Of a stretch of DNA of 6,551 nt, positions 1 through 5,396 are shown piece after piece; the first letter of the stretch is position 1; each line of letters opens with the position of its first letter. This DNA is from CAYNYM01 sp049366815 (GTDB taxonomy: Bacteria; Desulfobacterota; DSM-4660; Desulfatiglandales; HGW-15), in contig JBMNCO010000100.1 of the NCBI GenBank assembly GCA_049366815.1, positions 1 to 6,551 of the forward strand. The letters are read 5' to 3'. Under the pieces are notes generated by a model. The model did no database searches. It was given only the letters and a program-made list of their open reading frames with translations, and was not told the origin of the DNA. Both the position numbers and the translations under genes were made by a program.

Positions 1-98
1 GCCTGATTTAACACTATCCCGTGCAAAAAATAGACTCGTTTTGGACACCAATGAATAGAGGTAGCACTTTAGTCTCTTGAAAATTACCCCATCACGGA
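1..98. other. Non-coding left edge, no recognised feature
   Basis: This is the left part of a gene-free stretch that runs from 1 to 362. I see no tRNA, no convincing promoter and no plausible coding frame here. The short string AGTCTCTT at 71-78 recurs at 110-117 inside the left arm of the inverted repeat described next, the only link between this edge and the element. The remainder of the gene-free stretch is that element (99-312) and a 50-base spacer (313-362) before the kinase stop codon. The spacer holds only a weak 5-bp hairpin (343-347 with 355-359) without a T-run. Confidence 0.5.
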
Positions 99-312
99 GG
101 GGCCATGGGAGTCTCTTTTCAAAAACGAAAAATCGGTGCCCGGATGTCCGCATAGAAACCAGGCTTCAGGCGGACGGAGCACCACCCGGGGAAACCCATG
201 AAAATCAAGGCCTGACAGCTGCTGACATGGATCCGCCGTCCGCCCAGGCTGCCCCGGCCGTCTTAGTCTTTTCCATGGCCCGTCGTTTTTGAAAAGAGAC
301 TCCCATGGCCCC
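99..312. repeat. 214-bp element bounded by perfect 30-bp inverted repeats (MITE-like or structured RNA)
   Basis: Positions 99-128 and 283-312 are exact reverse complements over 30 bases. The left arm begins GGGGCCATGGGAGTCTC and ends with CAAAAACGA. Pairing stops sharply at both outer ends, as in terminal inverted repeats. The 154-base interior is too short for a transposase and has no believable gene. It contains more complementarity: 169-177 with 236-244 (9 bp perfect), 186-191 with 252-257, and 196-200 with 226-230. The dinucleotide GA flanks both ends (97-98 and 313-314), which might be a 2-bp target duplication but could be chance. It sits 50 bases past the stop of the sensor kinase gene. 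Seen: the repeat and nested stems. Inferred: a non-autonomous MITE-like element, or a transcribed structured RNA. I do not recognise the family. Confidence 0.75.
169..244. repeat. Inner inverted repeat within the 214-bp element
   Basis: GGCGGACGG at 169-177 is the exact reverse complement of CCGTCCGCC at 236-244. Allowing mismatches, the match extends outward to roughly 163 and 250. This makes the whole element a nested palindrome, able to form a long hairpin or branched fold rather than a simple stem with an unstructured loop. A competing local fold pairs 135-139 with 179-183 and 146-151 with 170-175, so two alternative structures are possible. Confidence 0.5.
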
Positions 313-362
313 GATTGCCGGGCTCTTTCAAGCAGCTTAACTCATGCAAACAGAGCATGTCG

Positions 363-2519
363 TCACCGGGCGGGGAAACTCAATTGTCGCTTGATTTCCT
401 TTAGTATTGTCTGAAATTTGTAGGGCTTACCCACGTATGCTGCGGCCCCTTCTCTAAGCAGTTCGTCCTTCTGCCCATCGTCCAGGTAGCCCGTCGCGAT
501 GATGACCTTCACGCTCGGCTCGATGCTGAGCAATTCTTTTAGACATTTGGCACCGCCCATACCGGGCATGTTCAAGTCAAGGATGACAAGGTCGACGACG
601 TCTCTTTCCCGTTTCAATATTTCTATGGCCTCTTCCCCGCTCCGAGCCCTCAGTGCCCGGTAGTTGTAGGCCTCCAACATACTCTGGGTCAGATCCAGGA
701 GGTCCAGATCGTCGTCCACAAAAAGTATGGTTTCGTTCCGTCCGCTGAGGGATTCTTCCGTCGCATCCAGGGCCTTTTCCTGGTCATTTTCCAGACTCGC
801 AGCCGGTAGATAGATATCGAAAACCGTTCCTGTCCCTTGTCGGCTACGGCACAGAACGGTGCCCCGATGGCTCTTGACAATGCTGAATACGATGGCAAGC
901 CCGAGTCCCGTCCCTTTTCCTTTCTCCTTTGTCGTGAAAAAGGGGTCGAAGATGCGATCCAGGGTTTGCTGGTCCATGCCCTGACCTGTATCAGAAATGG
1001 AGAGGCAGGCATAGGCCCCAGGGCTCACATCTGCATGCCTCTTGCAGAATTCCTCATCCATCAGGAAATTTTTTGTCTCTATGATGATCTTGCCGCCATC
1101 AGGCAGTGCATCTCTTGAATTGACGATCAAGTTCATGATGATCTGTTCGAGCTGGGTGGGGTCGGCGTTAATCTTCCTGAGGTCCGGCGAGAGATGCATA
1201 TCCAGGGCAATCATCTTTGGAATCACTCGTTCCATGAGTGAAGAAACCCGTGTGATCACTTGGTTGAGATCGACCGGCTTGAGTTCGCTTTCAACCTTTC
1301 TGCCGTAAACCAGGAGTTGCTTGGTCAACGCAGCCGCCCTCTGGACTGATTTTTCCATCTGTGACAGGGCGTGATAATCAGGGTCATCCGATGACTTGTC
1401 CATGAATATGACCTGGAGGTACCCCGAGATGACCTGCAGGAGGTTGTTGAAATCGTGCGCGATACCTCCCGCCAGGGTCCCGATGGCCTCCATCTTTTGG
1501 GCCTGAATGAGTTCTCTTTCCAGTATTCTTCGTTCGGTAATGTCTCTGAGAAAGTGTATTGTCGCGATACAGCCCTTCCATTTGATCGGCACAGAACCCA
1601 TGTCGACCCAAAGTATGTCTCCCGGCTTGTTGGTGACCCTGAAGGGGGCGATGGAGGGGGCCGGCTCAGCGGTCAGCAGCTGCCGGTACTGTTCAAGAAC
1701 CCATGGACGATCCTCTTTGTAAACGAGGTCCTGAAATGAAAGATGCCCCAATTCATCCTCCGTGTAACCCAGGAGTTCACGGGTCTTGGGATTCGGGAAT
1801 CTAATGATATCATCCTGAACGATAAAGATGGCGTCGTTTGCATGATCCACAACGAGTCTGTATCTTTCTTCCGACTCCACCACTGAGGTCTCCAGGCTCT
1901 TGGAGTAGGTCTGCAGTCTATGTTGCATACGGCGGAGTTCCAGTCTCAGCAGAAATTCCCGGAATCTCATGGCGTGATTCACCCGGGACGCCAAAAGAAC
2001 AATGATCAGAGTTGAGACGATAAACAAGTTGTTACCCAGAAAGAGCATGGGTCGGTGGACCGGGCTGAAAAACAACACAGAGCAGACATAAACGACATAC
2101 AGCACCAGACAATGGAATGCAAGTGTCCTGGTGGCAAGGGGCAGGACCGTACAAAAACCAAGATAGATCAGATTCAGCCCGGCATAGTAAATCGTATTGT
2201 AACCGCCGGTTTCAGTGATCATCTTGATGATTGACAGCCCCACGATATAATATCCGATTATGCCCAGGAAGGAGCTTTTGAGACGAAGATTCCATTTACG
2301 GTTACAGGTATAAAGTAAAAGGCAGGAGGCCGATGCGATCAATCGGTACATCATGAACCGGCCGAAGAGATCGGGATACAGAAGGTAATCGAGCACACCG
2401 AACAAGGGAACAATCAGGCATCCCAGGAGAAGGATGATATTCACGCGCCCTCTCAGGAGCGGGGCCTGGTCCCTGTTGAATCGTTCCATGTCGTCAGGAT
2501 CTCTATTGAATGCGCGCAC
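363..2519 (-). CDS. Membrane-bound hybrid sensor histidine kinase (6 TM-PAS-HisKA-HATPase-receiver)
   Basis: This is a predicted inner-membrane sensor kinase with an internal phosphorelay, 718 residues long. The N-terminus has six hydrophobic stretches, near residues 26-47, 54-71, 82-100, 109-129, 132-151 and 159-178, with little periplasmic domain between them. A coiled-coil-like linker (185-215) leads to a PAS domain (about 216-330, ending in the usual DITERR). The dimerisation domain carries GGIAHDFNN with phosphoacceptor His355. The ATPase domain has the N box (NLIVNSRDA, 463-471), G1 (DTGQGM, 510-515), F box (FDPFFTTK, 524-531) and G2 (GTGLGL, 536-541). The receiver (about 595-715) keeps the acidic pocket (VDDD, 601-604), phosphoacceptor Asp648, Thr676 and Lys698, so all catalytic residues look intact. 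There is no DNA-binding output and no partner regulator in the window. The start is GTG at 2519 with a weak GGA seven bases upstream; ATG at 2489 (residue 11) is an alternative. An in-frame TAG lies just upstream. The architecture is certain; the signal is unknown, though the six-helix input recalls PhcS/CqsS-type quorum sensors. Confidence 0.95.
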   Translation of the reverse strand: MRAFNRDPDDMERFNRDQAPLLRGRVNIILLLGCLIVPLFGVLDYLLYPDLFGRFMMYRLIASASCLLLYTCNRKWNLRLKSSFLGIIGYYIVGLSIIKMITETGGYNTIYYAGLNLIYLGFCTVLPLATRTLAFHCLVLYVVYVCSVLFFSPVHRPMLFLGNNLFIVSTLIIVLLASRVNHAMRFREFLLRLELRRMQHRLQTYSKSLETSVVESEERYRLVVDHANDAIFIVQDDIIRFPNPKTRELLGYTEDELGHLSFQDLVYKEDRPWVLEQYRQLLTAEPAPSIAPFRVTNKPGDILWVDMGSVPIKWKGCIATIHFLRDITERRILERELIQAQKMEAIGTLAGGIAHDFNNLLQVISGYLQVIFMDKSSDDPDYHALSQMEKSVQRAAALTKQLLVYGRKVESELKPVDLNQVITRVSSLMERVIPKMIALDMHLSPDLRKINADPTQLEQIIMNLIVNSRDALPDGGKIIIETKNFLMDEEFCKRHADVSPGAYACLSISDTGQGMDQQTLDRIFDPFFTTKEKGKGTGLGLAIVFSIVKSHRGTVLCRSRQGTGTVFDIYLPAASLENDQEKALDATEESLSGRNETILFVDDDLDLLDLTQSMLEAYNYRALRARSGEEAIEILKRERDVVDLVILDLNMPGMGGAKCLKELLSIEPSVKVIIATGYLDDGQKDELLREGAAAYVGKPYKFQTILKEIKRQLSFPAR

Positions 2520-2560
2520 AGTCTATTCCACGACTTAAATCTTGTTCCTGCAGCCTTAGA

Positions 2561-2581
2561 GGCGTTGCACCCTGCGACGCC
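2561..2581 (-). promoter_or_regulatory. Hairpin in the leader of the sensor kinase gene
   Basis: GGCGTTGCA (2561-2569), a three-base loop and TGCGACGCC (2573-2581) form a 9-bp stem with one imperfect pair. On the minus strand it would lie within about the first 30 bases of a transcript from the candidate promoter just upstream, and about 40 bases before the GTG start. No T-run follows on the minus strand, so it does not look like a terminator for the upstream gene. A protective 5' stem-loop or an operator-like palindrome are both possible. Confidence 0.4.
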
Positions 2582-2593
2582 CCCAAATCGATT

Positions 2594-2622
2594 TTTATAG
2601 CAGCAAATTTTAGAGGGGTAAA
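2594..2622 (-). promoter_or_regulatory. Candidate sigma70-type promoter for the sensor kinase
   Basis: Reading the minus strand, TTTACC (2622-2617) and TATAAA (2599-2594) are separated by exactly 17 bases. They match the -35 and -10 consensus at 4 of 6 and 5 of 6 positions. Transcription would begin near 2587, giving a leader of about 70 bases before the GTG at 2519. The site lies in the 249-base gap between the methyltransferase and the kinase, so the kinase can probably be expressed independently of the upstream genes. The surrounding sequence is AT-rich compared with the coding regions. Confidence 0.45.
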
Positions 2623-2651
2623 GGCATATAGCCGAACCCTTCCGACAAGTA

Positions 2652-2762
2652 TCACCTTGGTCGCTCCGAGCAGGAGACCTCAACCGAAAGATGCCTGACC
2701 TTCGCCGCCGGGTACTTGATTTCGTCGCATCCGAGACACTGATGGGGGGTGACTGCCTCCAT
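2652..2762 (-). CDS. Possible 36-residue small protein with a CxxC motif
   Basis: An ATG at 2762 opens a 36-codon frame ending in TGA at 2652. It starts six bases after the TAG of the methyltransferase gene and in the same frame (TAG GAG GTC ATG), which would allow translational coupling. AGGAGGT precedes it, but only two bases separate AGGAGG from the ATG, closer than usual. The peptide begins MEAVTPHQCLGCDEIKYP and has Cys9 and Cys12 (CLGC) plus Cys31 near the end. It has no membrane segment or signal peptide. The third codon positions are GC-rich, like the neighbouring real genes. I do not recognise the family. It could be a small zinc-binding protein, a signal peptide-like product, or a chance frame; the short length and cramped ribosome site keep confidence low. 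Confidence 0.35.
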   Translation of the reverse strand: MEAVTPHQCLGCDEIKYPAAKVRHLSVEVSCSERPR

Positions 2763-2768
2763 GACCTC

Positions 2769-4241
2769 CTAAGAAACCCTTTTTGTCGCACAGGCGAAGA
2801 GGTTCAGCCCCTGTTCCTCTGAAAATATTTCGATGTTGTTCTCAAAAGGGGTCCCAAGAAAAAGATCCCCCAGTTCCCTCATAGAGCGGTGAATCAACCT
2901 CCAGTGGAGAACATGGTCCATAAAGACCCGATTTGGATTGTCGGGGCCGAAATTTCCAACGATGAGTATCCCCCCCGGCTTCAGGTATTCATAACAGCGG
3001 GTGACCAGTGCTGTAAAGAGCCTGTTATCCAGGTAATCCGTGAGACCGGCTGAATAGATGATGTCCTGCGTTTCGTAATTGTGCCGGACCCTTCCCAACG
3101 ACCATCTGATGACATTGTCATTCATAAACCTGATTGAGGCCTCATGCGCAAATGTGTTCACCCGGTGGGCCGTATATTCCAGGGCCTCTGAATCCACGTC
3201 AACACAGGTTGCCTCGATCCGGCTGGAATATTCGCAACAAGAAAGAAAATCAAAGAGCTCACGGTTTGAACCACAGGCCAGATTCATGATTCGTATCGGA
3301 GATCCATTTTCGCGCCGCCGGTCACAATGAATACGGAGTTGCCGCTCCAGGAACTTTCGTCTCCCCCGGACGGCTTTCGCCGCTTCCGTTTCAAGGCACC
3401 AGCCATCAACCACAATCCCCAGTTTGCCGTCTCCATCGGGTCTGTTTTTGTAGATCATCTCCATCATCAGGAAATCACCCGCATAGCCTTTGGGCTTATA
3501 ATAGGCCCTTTCCGCAAATCGACTTCGCATAAAGTACGGGAAAATTTCCTTGAATATGTAACCCCAGCAGCATGTCGCCAATTCCCCGCCTTCAAGCCGG
3601 GCATGGGTTTCCCTTAAATGTTCATTGAACCGGTTCAGAAGTTCGTAACACTGTCTTTTTAGCGGTCCGGTGATGGATTTGCCGGTGTTTTCCTGCAATC
3701 GGTAGGAGATGTCATAGAACCGGGCCTTTACATCTTCGACAACCCTGTTCAGAAGGTGCCACTCCGGTGTGTCAAAAAAGTGACGGGGGATCGGCGCCGA
3801 TTGGTCAAAACTGCGCCCTCCGGTGGATAAGGAGGCTGCGTAGGCCGTCAAAGGCTCCCGTTCCGCCAGGATCCGACGGAACTTGGAACAGAGGTTGCGT
3901 GTGATCAGGCTGAGGAAATCTCCATAAAGGATAGGGTCGTGATGTTGCATATGCAGGAAGGCCTTTTCATCGAAAAAGGAGATGACCGCATCCTCTGTGG
4001 CCCTGATATCCCGCGCCCTGGGTGCCTGTTCGAAAAAGCCGATTTCCCCAAAAAAGTCGCCGTGACCGATCAGTGCAACGGTCATTCGTGTGTCATGTAG
4101 GGTGTTCACGACTTCGACCGTGCCTTCCTGCACATAATAGAGACACCGCGATTGTTCCCCTCTGATCAAGATAGAATCATTTTTTTTGTAGCGCTCGGTA
4201 CGTGAAAAGGGCAGTACTGCTTTGACCAGCCTTTTATCCAA
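2769..4241 (-). CDS. Cyclic-nucleotide-binding domain fused to SAM-dependent methyltransferase (PhcB-like)
   Basis: This is a cytosolic 490-residue fusion. Residues about 10-120 form a CRP-type cyclic-nucleotide-binding domain. Its phosphate-binding cassette (GDFFGEIGFFEQAPRAR, 61-77) keeps the Glu66 and Arg75 expected to bind cAMP or cGMP. A helical linker follows (about 125-245). Then comes a conserved block, YYKPKGYAGDFLMMEMIY (247-264), which I associate with the family annotated as 3-hydroxypalmitic acid methyl ester biosynthesis protein (PhcB-type). The class I methyltransferase fold shows motif I as LACGSNRELF (321-330), acidic CVDVD (346-350), DIIYSAGLTDYL (393-404) and LKPGGILIVGNF (420-431). 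No DNA-binding helix-turn-helix is present, so it is not a CRP-type transcription factor. The start is TTG at 4241 behind a strong AGGAGG ten bases upstream. The next gene in transcription order is the six-helix sensor kinase. Methyltransferase and nucleotide-binding domains are confident; the substrate (a 3-hydroxyacyl chain) is inferred from family resemblance. Confidence 0.9.
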   Translation of the reverse strand: MDKRLVKAVLPFSRTERYKKNDSILIRGEQSRCLYYVQEGTVEVVNTLHDTRMTVALIGHGDFFGEIGFFEQAPRARDIRATEDAVISFFDEKAFLHMQHHDPILYGDFLSLITRNLCSKFRRILAEREPLTAYAASLSTGGRSFDQSAPIPRHFFDTPEWHLLNRVVEDVKARFYDISYRLQENTGKSITGPLKRQCYELLNRFNEHLRETHARLEGGELATCCWGYIFKEIFPYFMRSRFAERAYYKPKGYAGDFLMMEMIYKNRPDGDGKLGIVVDGWCLETEAAKAVRGRRKFLERQLRIHCDRRRENGSPIRIMNLACGSNRELFDFLSCCEYSSRIEATCVDVDSEALEYTAHRVNTFAHEASIRFMNDNVIRWSLGRVRHNYETQDIIYSAGLTDYLDNRLFTALVTRCYEYLKPGGILIVGNFGPDNPNRVFMDHVLHWRLIHRSMRELGDLFLGTPFENNIEIFSEEQGLNLFACATKRVS

Positions 4242-4250
4242 ATTCGAGAG

Positions 4251-4257
4251 TCCTCCT
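4251..4257 (-). promoter_or_regulatory. Shine-Dalgarno fixing the TTG start of the methyltransferase
   Basis: On the minus strand AGGAGGA (4257-4251) is a near-perfect ribosome binding site, nine bases before TTG at 4241-4239. It supports the rare TTG start, which begins the nucleotide-binding domain at its normal boundary. Confidence 0.65.
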
Positions 4258-4320
4258 GCCGATAATCACTACGCGGTCAGGGTCTTTGGAGCTTATTTCA
4301 TCCCTTTCCTGTTGAGTTCA

Positions 4321-4326
4321 ATTATA
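4321..4326 (-). promoter_or_regulatory. Candidate -10 box of the methyltransferase promoter
   Basis: The minus strand reads TATAAT at 4326-4321, a perfect -10 consensus in an AT-rich patch. It would give a leader of roughly 70 bases before the TTG start at 4241. The -35 region is poor: only TTTCTG appears 17 bases upstream, so activation by another factor, or a different sigma factor, is possible. The 197-base gap after the acyltransferase supports a separate transcription start here. Confidence 0.4.
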
Positions 4327-4350
4327 AACTGCAAAATTTACACCAGAAAA

Positions 4351-4381
4351 TCCGAAAGAGGGCGTCGTAATGGTTTTCGGA
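4351..4381 (-). terminator. Weak candidate terminator after the lipid A genes
   Basis: On the minus strand a perfect 7-bp stem, TCCGAAA (4381-4375) with TTTCGGA (4357-4351), encloses a 17-base loop and is followed by TTTTC. It lies about 58 bases past the acyltransferase stop and upstream of the next gene's -10 box, the right place for an operon end. The stem is AT-rich, the loop large and the T-run short, so it may be inefficient or not a terminator at all. Confidence 0.25.
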
Positions 4382-4438
4382 GGGGGCACTGTGAAGACGG
4401 AGGCATGAGGTTTGGAACCGGGTACAGGTTCGGCCTTT

Positions 4439-5350
4439 TTAATGTTTTTTGTCAGAAGAGACGAAGGCTTCGGGCAATTTGCAGTATGGTAAGGTCTTCC
4501 ATCTTCTGTGAAACCAGAACCAGTAATCCGGATATTCCCTGACGTATTTCTCAATGACGGCCGTGAAGCGGGCGGTGTTCTCTTCGATGTCCATGGTCTT
4601 GTCCCCCGTGCGAACAAGCTGGATTTCAGGTTCGCATATGATTCGGAAACGACCGTCCTTCTGCCTCACGGAAAATACGGGAACGACCGGGGCCCCCGTC
4701 TTCAGGGCCAATAGGGCCAAACCCTTGTTCGTGCATGCCCGTCGTCCCAGAAAATTCACGAAGACCCCCTCATACCAGGCCACATTCTGGTCGAGAAGGA
4801 TCCCGATGACCTTCCGCTCTTTCAGTGCCCCAAGGAGCCGTCTCATGGCCCTTCGTTTGGGAATGATCTCCATTCCAAATCTTGACCGGAGCTCTTCCAT
4901 GAATCGGTCGAAGGGTGGAAAGTCAATAGGCCTGACCACAATAGCCAGATTCCGGAAACGGAGACTCATGGCGGCGGAGGTCACTTCCCAGTTGCCGAAG
5001 TGTGCGGTCAGGCCAAAGACCCCCTTGCCCTTTTCGAGTGCCTGCTCGAGATTTTCTATGTCCTGGAAGACGACGTATCTTTCCAGGTTTTCATGTGTCA
5101 TTCTCAGGATGTGGGGCACCTCAAAGAGCATCTGTCCGTAATGGAGAAAGACTTTTCTCATCAGCCGATCCGGGTCTTCCGCATAGGGGGTTCCGGGGAA
5201 GGATTTCCGTATATTTTCAAGAACAACGGCGGTTCTGGAGGTGGGGACCAGCGACAAGGCCGTCCCAAGCAGTTTGCCCAGGAACCGCCCAAGGGGAAGG
5301 GGAATAAAGGTCATCATGAGGAAAAGGGCCTTAATCAATACGTGAATCAT
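4439..5350 (-). CDS. lpxL: LpxL/HtrB-family lipid A late acyltransferase
   Basis: This enzyme transfers an acyl chain from acyl-ACP to a 3-hydroxyacyl group of Kdo-lipid A precursor at the inner face of the cytoplasmic membrane. The 303-residue product matches the family length (about 306 in E. coli). It begins with a hydrophobic anchor (about residues 3-36). It carries the HX4E catalytic motif as HFGNWE (His117, Glu122), then VRPIDFPPFD (139-148), the LLDQN block (185-189), FLGRRACTNKG (200-210) and the C-terminal WFWFHRRWKT (277-286), all in family order. The ATG at 5350 is preferred because GGGAG lies seven bases upstream; GTG at 5356 would add two residues but sits almost on that site. 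It follows lpxK by about 46 bases on the same strand, with no clear promoter between, so cotranscription is likely. Family is confident. Whether it adds a laurate, myristate or other chain, and so whether it is LpxL or an LpxM-like enzyme, cannot be told. Confidence 0.93.
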   Translation of the reverse strand: MIHVLIKALFLMMTFIPLPLGRFLGKLLGTALSLVPTSRTAVVLENIRKSFPGTPYAEDPDRLMRKVFLHYGQMLFEVPHILRMTHENLERYVVFQDIENLEQALEKGKGVFGLTAHFGNWEVTSAAMSLRFRNLAIVVRPIDFPPFDRFMEELRSRFGMEIIPKRRAMRRLLGALKERKVIGILLDQNVAWYEGVFVNFLGRRACTNKGLALLALKTGAPVVPVFSVRQKDGRFRIICEPEIQLVRTGDKTMDIEENTARFTAVIEKYVREYPDYWFWFHRRWKTLPYCKLPEAFVSSDKKH

Positions 5351-5357
5351 TTTCACA

Positions 5358-5362
5358 CTCCC
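5358..5362 (-). promoter_or_regulatory. Ribosome binding site deciding the acyltransferase start
   Basis: GGGAG on the minus strand (5362-5358) is seven bases before ATG at 5350-5348 but only one base before GTG at 5356. Normal spacing therefore favours the ATG. Confidence 0.5.
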
Positions 5363-5396
5363 ATAACCGGAAAGCTTGATAGGGATACTTATCTGA

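Noticed and set aside
77..292. 71-codon plus-strand frame (TTG start) across the inverted-repeat element
   Set aside because: It uses both arms of the inverted repeat and has no ribosome site. Its composition looks random, so the repeat explains the sequence better than a gene does.
343..359. Small hairpin CATGC/GCATG directly after the kinase stop as a terminator
   Set aside because: It has a five-pair stem and seven-base loop with no following T-run on the minus strand.
2652..2771. TAG stop of the methyltransferase read as pyrrolysine, giving a longer protein in the same frame
   Set aside because: The protein already ends at a normal methyltransferase boundary, nothing in the window supports pyrrolysine use, and a ribosome site follows the TAG. 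Separate translation is simpler.
2453..2791. 112-codon minus-strand frame bridging the methyltransferase end and kinase start
   Set aside because: It overlaps both real genes in another frame, is rich in Arg and Ser without domain pattern, and has no ribosome binding site.
4422..4442. Stem-loop (GAACC/GGTTC) followed by T-runs on the plus strand just past the acyltransferase stop
   Set aside because: The T-run follows the stem only on the plus strand, where no gene ends. The stem is 5 bp with a 7-base loop, and on the minus strand it lacks a T-tail.
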